Positions 11,387 through 22,000 of a stretch of DNA of 64,000 nucleotides are shown here, one piece after another. Position 1 is the first letter of the stretch. Every line of letters begins with the position of its first letter. The translations under genes were made by a program, and so were the position numbers. The notes below the pieces were generated by a model, which was given only the letters and a program-made list of their open reading frames with translations, was not told where the DNA came from and did no database searches. Source of the stretch: Undaria pinnatifida (taxonomy: Eukaryota > Sar > Phaeophyceae > Laminariales > Alariaceae); NCBI GenBank assembly GCA_012845835.1, contig JABAKD010000029.1:8122048-8186047 (forward strand), given 5' to 3'.

Positions 11387-11749
11387 ATGTCGAAGAAAGA
11401 CCGTCCGGGCGCCAGTGTTTCGTGTGCGTACGCTATAACATACAGAGTGGCAGTGCCATATTTGTACTTCGACTGTCCGGTACACCTGGTACTATGCAAC
11501 GCGATCAATATATTTGGTGTACGACAACAACCGTCCCGTTTGCGGTTAATTGTCGACCCTGGTGCTACTGCCGATGGGAGTCGCCGACCATACCTTCACG
11601 AGGATGCTGTATGCGTGCATACCTGAACCGCGGTTTACGAGCATACCGGTTTATAACTCGTCTTGTTAGCGGTTGGTTTCGTCATCTTCTTTTGCATCTC
11701 CGAGTGCGTGTTCTCGGCCTGTGATACGTTTGATTACCATGTGAATCCT

Positions 11750-11865
11750 ACTCAACCAACTGACAAGCCAACCAACCAAGTAACCATCTAGCCAACCAAC
11801 CAACCAACCAACCAACCAACCAACCAACCAACCAACCAACCAACCAATCAACCAACCACCTCTAC
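11750..11865. repeat. CCAA tetranucleotide run before exon E8
   Basis: About two dozen CCAA/CCAAC units just upstream of the E8 acceptor tract. Shorter in unit 3 (32835-32918). Confidence 0.9.
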
Positions 11866-11904
11866 TAATCTACCTCCCCTCGCGCGTCCTTTCCTTGCCG
11901 TCAG

Positions 11905-13015
11905 AAGCATGAAGCAGTACCAAGACCACAAGGCAGGTGGCAGGGACGGTGGCAGTGGTGGCAGTGCCTCCCTGGAGGGGACCCCCCCCCGTGCCCTCCG
12001 GTGGGCATTTGGACCGCCGCCGACGAGGGCGGAAGAAGCGGCGAAGAGGGAAAAGGAGGGAAGGATAGCTGCGAAAAAGGCTGAGGCGGCAGCGACGGCA
12101 GCAGTGGCGGCGGCAGTGGCGGCGGCCGCGGTAGATACGGCGGGCACGCGGTGGGAAACAGTAAATGGCTACCACCTGAAAAGCGTGCGCTGCAGTGCTC
12201 CGGCCAAGGAGAGCGGCATTGGGGTCCGCGACCAGGCAGCATCCGTGAAGAGAGCGCAGTTGCTGCTGCGGGAGGAAGGCGCGCGGGTGCTACCCCCCAG
12301 GAGGGTTCCTTTCGGCGGCGGTGGTGGTCGTCGTGGAGTGCGTGGCGGTGGTGGTGGTGTTGGCGTTGGCGGTGGTGGCGTTGGTGGTGTTGGTGTTGGT
12401 AGTGGTCGTGGTATGGGTGGCGGTGTTGGTGATGGTGGTGGTCGTGGTATTGGTGGTGGTGTTGGTGGTGGTGGCGGTGGCGTTGGTATTGGTGTTGGTG
12501 GTGTTGTTGGCATGGGTGATGTTGGTGGCGTTGGTGGTGGAGTTGGCGGTAGTGATGGTGTTAATAGTAGTGGTGTTGGTGCAAGCGGTGTTGGTAGTGT
12601 TGGTAGTGGTATTGGCGGTGGCGTTGAAGGTGATGGTGGTGTTGGCGTTGGTGGTGGTGTAAGCGGTAGTGGTATTGGTGGTGGTAGAGATGTTGGTGGC
12701 GGTAGTGCCGTTGTTGATGATGTTGGTGGTGTTGTTTCCGGTGATGGTGATGGTGGGGGTGGTGATGTTGGCGGTGACGGTACCGGTGTTGATGTCGGTG
12801 TTGGTGGTGTTGGTGCTGATGGTGGTGGTGTCAGTGGTGGTTGTGGCGTCGGGGGGGGTGCCGGTTACGGTGCTGGTATTGGTGGCAGCAACAGCAACAG
12901 CAGCAGCACGAACGACTCTAGCAGCATCAACAGCAGCGGGAACAGCAGGAAGTTTATCGCCGACTCCAGGGGGGTGTTGACGGTTCCGAAGGCCCTCCCT
13001 GGCATTCTCTTACAG
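11905..13015 (+). CDS. Exon E8 (unit 1): Ala-rich helix plus long Gly/Val repeat
   Basis: The acceptor CCTTTCCTTGCCGTCAG is strong and the donor is GTGACA after ...PGILLQ in phase 0. The ATG at 11909 could be the true start, or the exon may be entered with two bases from an upstream exon. Contents: Gly/Ser-rich lead, a charged Ala-rich helix ([20 protein letters not shown], roughly residues 46-65), a normal-complexity part ([33 protein letters not shown]), ~200 residues of GGV/GGVG repeat encoded by GGTGTTGGT-like minisatellite DNA, an Asn/Ser run, and the conserved end [19 protein letters not shown]. Unit 3: 32965-34051, with indels near the start. Confidence 0.65.
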
Positions 13016-16000
13016 GTGACAAGTTTTGTTGGGTAGGCGGGTGCATGGGTGGGTTCCCCATGATGGAGTCTGGATTAGTTTGTGGCAAGTGCTGTCGGCG
13101 TTGTTCATCGTTTCCATGAAGCGGTCGACGGCATTTTTCTAGGTATTCCTGTTTTTCTCCAGGAGCACTGACTTGGATTTCGTGATGGTTTTAGTCGGGC
13201 GGATTGGGGAAGGGGAGGGGGGGGGGGGTCGAAAGGGGGAGGAGGCAACGGCGGGGGGAAGGAACGAGAGAGGGGGGAGGGAAAGGGGGGAGGAAGGAGA
13301 AGAGGGACGGGGTGGGGCGGGCGGCGAGGGGCGTTTGTGCATGTGGCCGCTTTCGTCGGCGCATGCAACCGAATCCCTAGACGAGCTTCCATAAGTTTCT
13401 ATTAATAGTGCTGTTTTATTTACCACCTAGCGTCGTCTTTGAACGCCGATAACTGCGCGGATTAAAAATCAAGGTATCGGGGGAGGGTAGACGCCTTCCG
13501 ATACGACCGCTTGCTTGTTGACTGCCGCACAGAATGAAATGCTCGGAATGGGTACCGGAGGTGGGGATGGAGTGGAAAAGTGGTACCAGCTGCTGATAGA
13601 ACGAAAACAAGCTGATGATGTTTGTGCGTGAGCGTTGCTCGTCGCTTTCTTACCTCATCGCCCAGACGAAAGTGTGTATGCGTCGAGACTGTAAATGAAA
13701 ACCGTGGATCAGCGGTATGTTTTTTTTTTTATAGTATCATATGGTGTTGTAGATAGTAACGCCTCCGTTCGCTCTGTTTCGTCGCACGATTCGTCCTTTG
13801 ATTTGATTTTTTTTCGTTGTCTGTGAGAAACACAACGAAAATAGCTCAACGATTGTTGATGACGATTTTACAACCATTAGCAGCAGCTAACGCGCCCGTT
13901 CTTTCGTTGCTAGGGTTTCGTCTACCATCGAAAACATGGGAACATCTGGGAACATTCCCCATACTCACCTCCACACCGAGTGGTGCAACCTAAGCCTGGC
14001 TAAAACCGTGTACCCCCCTCTTCTCTGGCCGCCTCCGTCAGATCATCGACATGGATGATCTTGGCCTTGGAGAGGACGGGATTATGCAGGCGTTCCTAGA
14101 TAACACCGGGCGCTTGCTGCAGGCCACGGGAAATCGGCCGTCCATGACCGACCTCCTTCGCAGCCACGGGTCGGGTCGTCCATGTTCCGACCAGAGTGTT
14201 CTTCGGTAAGTTCCCGGTCCAAAGTTGCATTCGGTAATTCCCGCTTTCAGTTGCGTTCGATACGCTGCGGCAGTAGGTTTGTTGTCTCCGCTCTACGTCG
14301 CACCGGGAAAACTTGTTTCCGGTTCGAGCTATATATTTGTATTCGGTAGGTTTCCGCTTCACTTGGCGTTCAGCAAGAACAAAAATACAGTGGTATCTCC
14401 CGGGAGAAGTCATCGGTAACCCTGTGCTTGTCTAGCTACGAAAAAAGGGTATTGCAAGTACCGGCCCTCTGAGATAAGAAACCGATGTATTGATTTTAGC
14501 CTCAAAGAGTATCCGAGAAAACGTGTTTTCTACTCGAGCTTCAGTATGGCAGCTAGCTGTCGATTTTTATATCCCCCTGTGTAATTTGTGGTACGACGTA
14601 GGCTCATTTTCTTGTAAGACTCTTATGGGAGAGTGGGTAGAGGACACTATCTGCAATCCCCTTTTGGTCGCGCGGTCGTGATTTTCTGCATAGATCAACA
14701 CCTCAGATATCACTGCTTACTGTGCCAACCAAGCAAAGAAGGAGCGGATTTTGCTTCTTTTTTTCGAGGTCCCTACTGTAGTCGTGAAGTGTTTTGGTAT
14801 TTTCCGCGGAAATTCGAACGGACCTAGCGGTGTGTGGAATCGATATTCAAGTTTTGGAGCGTCGAAGATGATTACTGGGGACGCTGGGAGGCCTTTAAAT
14901 ATGGAATAACTGCGGCCGGCGCTACGTGCTAACCAAATTTACCCCGCCCCCGCCCCGTCCTCCCCCCTCCTGTCGGCCTCCCTTACCCCCTCACCCCCGC
15001 TTACGCACTCGCGACATGTGTGTATCGTCATCAATACTACCACCATCATCGCGACGACTGAAAAGCTCGAGATGACCGCGGACAACGTCGGGGCGACAAC
15101 ATCAGGATGCATTCCCTTGGCGAACACCTCCAGGGCCGACCTGCAAGTTCGGATCAGCCTGGAGGGGCACAGCGCGTTCTCCATTCGCGAAACGGAGCAA
15201 TTTCTAAGTGTGAGCTGACCATATGAGGGAAACAAGAAAACGAAAACAATTATCAGATTTATTGTACATATTATATGGACTTCTGTAGTGGAGGCCGGTT
15301 TCATGAGAGCACGCATGCGGAAGAAAGTACGCCTACATACTTCTACGGAAATTGCTATCGGGTACAAATAATAAAGTATACCGATACCTGGTAAAAATAA
15401 AACATGTACCGTAACCTGCAGCAGTATAGTGGTGAAAGAAAACATACCAGGTAGGTTCCAGCGCCACCACAACCAGTTCGTATGAACCTTGCATCGCGTG
15501 GCGCTTGTTTGATTCGGTATCGCCGAGCAACAATGTGGGCGGAGCACAAGAGGCCGAGGGTGTACAGGAGCCGTGCTAATAGCAAGCCTTTTCATGGTTC
15601 CGAACCGCGCCACGGTATCATACGATTGTTTCTCCTTGACTATTAATAGTCCCACGACTCGGATTGGTTCGGTGCTGAAGATCAAATTCTACAACGGCCC
15701 GGTTCGGTTTGGTTTGGTTCGGGTCGGGTCGGATCGGTTCGGTTAGATACACACCTATTAAAATGACAAGGAAGTCTGATTCCGAGTACTTAGTTTCTTC
15801 CCTAAAACCCGGGTGTAGCACCGGCAACTCGCATAATTATCCAACTCCCAAGTAGGTTCGTCCTCAAAACGTTGGTGTAGGCAACAATGCCAAACGAATA
15901 CCCTACTATAATTCCAAGTGGTTTTGGCCCTGAAACGCGGGTAGACCACCGCAAAACGCGTTATTTTCTAACTCCAAGTAGCTTCATCTGTGCAGAACGG

Positions 16001-19000
16001 CAAAAAAAATCCTACTGAAGCCCAAGTGGGTAGTGAGTAGCTGCAGCATGGCTCGCCGATGGCTAAGAAGACGAGTAAGTGTCAACCGGTCTATTTTACC
16101 TGGTACACGTCCAAAAATAAACCCTCGTGCTTCGTACTCATCGCCAAGCTATTGGAAACCGTAGCTACATCTTTTGGAAAGGAAACTGCTTGGAGTTCGT
16201 AGAGAAAGAGCTTTTTGCTGGGTTGCACCCACCCGCGTTTGGGGGGGAAGTTGCTTGGAGTTAGACAGCGCTTTATGCAGTGCTGCACGGGCGATTTGGG
16301 GACAAAACACTTACCAGGTATAATTTGAGTACCAGGTACCAGGTAGGATTTGTTTTGCAGCTCGCCACCCTCTTATTTGGTTGAAAGGTACCGTTCTTGG
16401 AATCAAAGCTGGGCATTGTGTTTGCTGTACTTATCGCACCCGCGATTTGTGGACGAATGTACTCAGAGCTCGAGAAGGAATGCGTTGTTACAGTACTGTG
16501 GTTCTGCGCCCGCTTCTTTGGGGACAAAGCGTTTGTGGAATTGAGGTAGGACATGTTTTTCGGTTCTGCACGTGCTTTTTGGGGGACAAGACGGTTGGGA
16601 TTTTGAGGAGGGCAGAGCTATTGGACGTTTTTGAGCAAGACACCGTTTGCTTTACAGCGCCGTCGTTTTGTGAAAACATTATAAGTAGGATTTTTTTGTG
16701 CGGTACTACACGGGCGTGTTGGGGGCAAAACTACGGGGAGCAGGACACTTTTCGCCTCACAGCGCCGGGGGTTTGGGGACGAGACTATTATTATTATTTT
16801 TGTTTTTTTGCCGCGAAAGGGGTAAGGGTGGCAGTAGAAGGTGGGTCACGCCTAGAGATGGGCACCGGATGGAAAATAACCCGGTTAACCGCGTTTTTTG
16901 GAAACCCAGCAGGCATGTGCGATTACTCGGTTTGTCGAAACAAGAACTGGCAGTCTTGGAGGCACAGCTAACCGGATAACCGGTTAAACCGGATAACCGG
17001 TTGAACCGGATAAAAACGCGCCGGGTTTAACCATTTGCCGGTTGAACCGGAAAGTCGGTTGACTAAGTTAACACTAAAACGTGCTTGCAGCAGTGAATAG
17101 CGGGTTAATAAACATGACAGCGTGAAGGTTGGTTGATCCAATGTCGATTGTACCTATTAAATAGTCTAGGACATTGCACTACAACCTGGCATAAAGTGGA
17201 TTGTGCGGGATAATCGACGTTGGGTCACCCCTCCACACCCCACTAGGGTTATAACTAGAGCTGTGAGTCGGCAGGATTTCGCCTCCAATCTAATAAGTAA
17301 TCGGTAGGTCCCGTTAACTGATCAACTGACTTTAGTCGGCAAGTCGGCTGGCAAACCCAGCTGATGGCCAACCGATTGGCCGACGTAACTCAGGCGAGCG
17401 AAGCGAGCCTGTTAGCTTCCCCCGGCCGGGGAGGGGGCAGGCGCCCGAAAAGGAAAACATGCGTCCCACATTGTGCAACCCCTCCTGCATGTTTGGAAAC
17501 AAAATAAGTCGGGTAGTCGGCACCTTCGGGAAACGACTAATTACTAGTCCGACTAAAAAGTAGTTGGTGACTCAAGTCGTGACAACTCACAGCTCTAGTT
17601 ACGACACAAGTATTCAGCGTGGTCGCCGTGTTGCCGTTCGCACTGTAGGCTGAATGAAGTAAATGCTTGCAGGAGTAGCCGTTGCACAGTTAAAGTGAAT
17701 ATATTGTCAATACTGGTCACTTCACCGCAAGAGGACGTTGATCACGTTGTCGTTGTCAAGGGCGAAGGTTTTTAGAGTGTGCTGTTGGATGGCATCCAGC
17801 GGCTACATAATCGTGCTGTTGCGGATATGTCTCGGGATTATTATATTGTTTACTGTTGGAGAGTTTCGTACAATGCAGTCTGTGTGTTGAATGTTTTGTC
17901 CCGTTTTCAACCCAGCTCAACTGGCGGAGGTTATCTTACACTTACACGATTTTCACATAACCCGCGTTCACAGGTAATTTCCGTTCTCTCCCCGGTCCAT
18001 GCCTCCATTCAACTGTTACATTGCGCAGGATTGATAGTTCAGAGTTTAGCGGAGGTTTAGGTCGTGTCATGTGGACTATCAAGCAGGGCGACCGTTGGTG
18101 CTCGTACTCACCGCACGGCGGTAGACGTGGCGATGATTTTAGGAGCTTCGGGAGCATGGGGTGCGGTGGTTTTGATGCAGCCTGACGTCGTTCTCTACCA
18201 TAACAAGGACATTTTCAGCTAATTAATCAAAACGCGAGACAAATCCCCCTCGAAGAGACGCTGTATTTGGGAACGGAACCAAGCACGCACTTGTGGGTAC
18301 ACCACAAGGTGCCGCTTGACGAAAACTCCTGGTTTTCAATGTTATGGTTGCTTTACCACTTATAAACGGGCTTCACGGTTCTCGGTTAACCGGTTAAAAC
18401 CAGCTGGAAAAAACGCTCAAACCGGTTCTATTTTTTCAAGAATAACGCCTCCTATCCGGTTTTCAGCTCTTCGAAAATGCCGTCCGGTGCCGATCTCTAG
18501 TCACGCCGTCCTTAATCCCTCACCCTCGTGGCTTCAAATGCGGGCGGCCGCCCCCCCCCCCCCACCCCGCCTCGGCGCTCCTATCCGTGCCCCCACCCAG
18601 GCTTCCCATACCCTCATCGCTCACAACAACGATTGCTCCTCCCTCGCTGCTGCTGCCCCTCCTCCTTACCCCCCCACCCCGCCTCGGCGCTCCTATCCGT
18701 GCCCCCACCCAGGCTACCCATACCCTCATCGCTCACAACAACGATTGCTCCTCCCTCGCTGCTGCTGCTCCTCCTCCTTACCCCACCGACCACCGACTAC
18801 GACCGCTTTTGCAGGTTAAGAGGGGACAGGTCGGGGGCGTTTGGGTGGCCTACCACCCCGTCACAGCATCGACGGCCGCATCCCGGCACATTGCTTGCGT
18901 AACTCTTTCCGTCGACGGCTGCGACGGTTCGGTCGCGGTGGCTGTGAGCGGCACCACGGCCCCGCCCCCCCCTACCCACCCGCCCCCGCCGCCCTCCCCC

Positions 19001-22000
19001 CGACACAGGTGGAACTTCTCTGCTTGGAGTTTATTACGACGGAAACGCATTGAACCGGAGCGGGGTGAGGATGGGACGGGGGTTGGGGTGGGGGAAGGGA
19101 TGGGGGAGGGGGAGCGGCGGGGGGTGAGGGGGGAAGTGGGGGCGGGGGAGGGGGCCGGGGTGGGGTTGGGGGTGGCCAAGGGCAACCTTTAATGTTCAAC
19201 GACGTTGGCTTGAACCAGTGGGTCGACGCGGTCTGCCGTGTGGCCAACGGCAGTGACAGGGATAAAAAGTGAGCACAGAAAGCGAGTATGAAAAAAAGTG
19301 AAATGCCGAACACTCGGTCGTCGCGAGTGTCGGCTATTTAGTGCTAGCAGGAGTATCTTATCCTTTGTTATACTTTGTCATTGGACTTTGGAAGCAAACA
19401 GGACAACATGCACCTACCATATACAAACCCTACTATTCTGAAAACGACAATAAAAAGTTACCAACGACGTAGCCGGCACAGAACCGGAGCAGATCGGATC
19501 ATAAACGGATGACCGCCAGGACCAACGCTGTCTGGCAGAGCACAGTACGCCGGAAAACACCCGTCCCCGCTCCCCCCCCCCCCAACACGGGTCCCGCATC
19601 TGACCCCTCCGCGCAGATTCCAGGTGGTAGTGGGGCTCAGGAGGGGTTCCGCGTCGGGGCTACGCGTTGCCGCTATCGTGGGCACTGTCGTGGTGAGTTG
19701 GTGCACCGCCGGCAGACCTTAATTTTCCTGCATGGGTTGTGCGACCATTTTTTGTAGCTTTTTGCTTGTTTGTGTGGCGGTAGATACTTTGATGTTTTTT
19801 CGAGAGTAGGACTGCCTCTGGGTTGGTTTTCCGAACGCGTGCTACGATAGGTAGGCACCACTTTTGGCTGTTTTTTGTTTCTGAAAGACGGACCGGACCG
19901 CCTTGACGTGAATTCGTCCGGAATGCTATTTTTGTTTTGCACTACTAATGTATGAGATACTCCTGGTTGCACTTTCATGTTAGGAGCCTCAGGAAATAAA
20001 CGTTATTGAACCTCTGGCGAGGCATGTGTCTGACGACGGTATCAGAGGGTTGGGTGGGTATTGGTTCTGGCGCTTTATAGTTATCGCGATTGTTTTGCCG
20101 TGCAATGTGGTGCAGAACTAACCTGTACATGGATCACGCATATATATTGTTGTGTATGGACGGAATGTAAGGTCATTTTTCTCTTATATATCAATGTGTG
20201 CCGTACCCTATGTGTTGGCATGTTTTAGGGTTTCTTTTGCGTGCCACGGCTCACGAGGACGCCAGCTTCCGCCACCCTCGCTCGGCCGATACGCGCCGAA
20301 TCGCGACCGAAATCGACAGCCCGGACCTCTCTGACTCCAATAGACTGGTGCTGGGCGGCAGGGTCGTAGCGTTGTGTTTTCTGCACGGAGTAAGTTGCTT
20401 TTGGGAGGCTTTGCTCTCACGACCGGAAACTAAAAATCATCTAGATATCACGATGTACCAACATGGACATAATATAATGACAGTTTAAGTACTAACATGA
20501 AATTCAAACGATCCTCACTAGAGTGGCACTTTACACCGGCATTCAGCAGCAGCTCGTCGGGTAGGGCATCGCAGGCTCCGATCTAAGCATAGAGTTGCAG
20601 GCTGCTGCTAGGGGGCTGGGCTGCTGCTGGACGTGTGGTGTGTCTGGTGTGGCTATGCGCTCCGGCTCTGCACCCGGTGCTTTTTGCGTGTGCTGCTGCA
20701 CACGCCTAGAGAAGTTCGGGGAGTGTGTGCTAAAGTGTTTCCGCAAAATAGAGCCGGTGCGCGCGTCTTTGCGGGCCGAGCGCGCGGGCCGTCGGTGCCG
20801 GGCGGGCGCGGGGTGGGCGGGCGTGCTCCGTCNNNNNNNNNNNNNNNNNNNNNNNNNNNNNNNNNNNNNNNNNNNNNNNNNNNNNNNNNNNNNNNNNNNN
20901 NNNNNNNNNNNNNNNNNNNNNNNNNNNNNNNNNNNNNNNNNNNNNNNNNNNNNNNNNNNNNNNNNNNNNNNNNNNNNNNNNNNNNNNNNNNNNNNNNNNN
21001 NNNNNNNNNNNNNNNNNNNNNNNNNNNNNNNNNNNNNNNNNNNNNNNNNNNNNNNNNNNNNNNNNNNNNNNNNNNNNNNNNNNNNNNNNNNNNNNNNNNN
21101 NNNNNNNNNNNNNNNNNNNNNNNNNNNNNNNNNNNNNNNNNNNNNNNNNNNNNNNNNNNNNNNNNNNNNNNNNNNNNNNNNNNNNNNNNNNNNNNNNNNN
21201 NNNNNNNNNNNNNNNNNNNNNNNNNNNNNNNNNNNNNNNNNNNNNNNNNNNNNNNNNNNNNNNNNNNNNNNNNNNNNNNNNNNNNNNNNNNNNNNNNNNN
21301 NNNNNNNNNNNNNNNNNNNNNNNNNNNNNNNNGAGGTTATGGGTCGTGTCATGTGGACTATCAAGCAGGGCGACCGTTGGTGCTCGTACTCACCGCACGG
21401 CGGTAGACGTGGCGATGATTTTAGGAGCTTCGGGAGCATGGGGTGCGGTGGTTTTGATGCAGCCTGACGTCGTTCTCTACCATAACAAGGACATTTTCAG
21501 CTAATTAATCAAAACGCGAGACAAATCCCCCTCGAAGAGACGCTGTATTTGGGAACGGAACCAAGCACGCACTTGTGGGTACACCACAAGGTGCCGCTTG
21601 ACGAAAACTAACCTGGTTTTCAATGTTATGGTTGCTTTACCACTTATAAACGGGCTTCACGGTTCTCGGTTAACCGGTTAAAACCAGCTGGAAAAACGCT
21701 CAAACCGGTTCTATTTTTCAAGAATAACGCCTCCTATCCGGTTTTCAGCTCTTCGAAAATGCCGTCCGGTGCCCATCTCTAGTCACGCCGTCCTTAATCC
21801 CTCACCCGTGGCTTCAAATGCGGGCGGCCGCCCCCCCCCCCCACCCCGCCTCGGCGCTCCTATCCGTGCCCCCACCCAGGCTTCCCATACCCTCATCGCT
21901 CACAACAACGATTGCTCCTCCCTCGCTGCTGCTGCCCCTCCTCCTTACCCCCCCACCCCGCCTCGGCGCTCCTATCCGTGCCCCCACCCAGGCTACCCAT

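Larger units (their letters stand above)
6320..11904 (+). other. Intergenic and upstream region of gene copy 2, no confident exon
   Basis: This 5.6 kb lies between the stop of copy 1 and the first confident exon of copy 2, so promoter and first exon(s) should be here. Seen: a TTCG run (6638-6680), CAA/CAG runs (8500-8665), AT-rich hairpins (8437-8470, 8763-8817), diverged direct repeats (10731-11060), a 150-bp MITE (11237-11386) and a CCAA run (11750-11850). Candidate exon: 9776-9834 (acceptor GGACTGGCAG, donor GTGAGC, RPGAVTALLGKLVPATPDT), whose exit phase 2 fits E8. Also 9184-9214, an ATG-led stretch ending at GTGAGT. The same region in unit 3 is 27407-32964. Confidence 0.45.
1..17747. repeat. 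Tandem array unit 1 (~17.75 kb)
   Basis: The first bases of the window recur at 17748 and 38948, and the sequence between them can be followed base by base with a few percent differences, giving a period of 17747 bp here. The start point is only the window edge, not a biological boundary. The unit holds the 3' exons of one gene copy (958-6319), an intergenic or 5' region (6320-11904), the 5' exons of the next copy (11905-15209), an inverted minisatellite (15775-16800) and the left half of a hAT element (from 16853). It is cleaner in reading frame than unit 3, with one notable one-base deletion in the exon at 14042-14205. Confidence 0.95.
15210..18814 (+). other. ~3.6 kb intron of gene copy 2 holding an inverted minisatellite and a hAT element
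   Basis: Runs from donor GTGAGC (15210) to acceptor TTTTGCAG (18814). Contents: GGTTC-type simple repeat (15690-15745), inverted ~60-75 bp repeats (15775-16800), the hAT element (16853-18499) and, just before the acceptor, a doubled pyrimidine-rich segment. The same intron in copy 3 is 36407-39906. The open frame 17772-17971, [15 protein letters not shown]... to a GTAATT donor, lies inside the hAT element and is not called as an exon. Confidence 0.55.

Noticed and set aside
12321..12980. Frames of Val/Leu next to the Gly/Val frame of E8
   Set aside because: Shifted readings of the GGTGTTGGT repeat; no non-repetitive sequence is attached to them.
16381..16971. 196-codon plus frame in the intron
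   Set aside because: Composed of the degenerate minisatellite and running into the hAT element; no start or splice context.
20543..21467. Frames of 257-298 codons
   Set aside because: Most of their length is the N gap.
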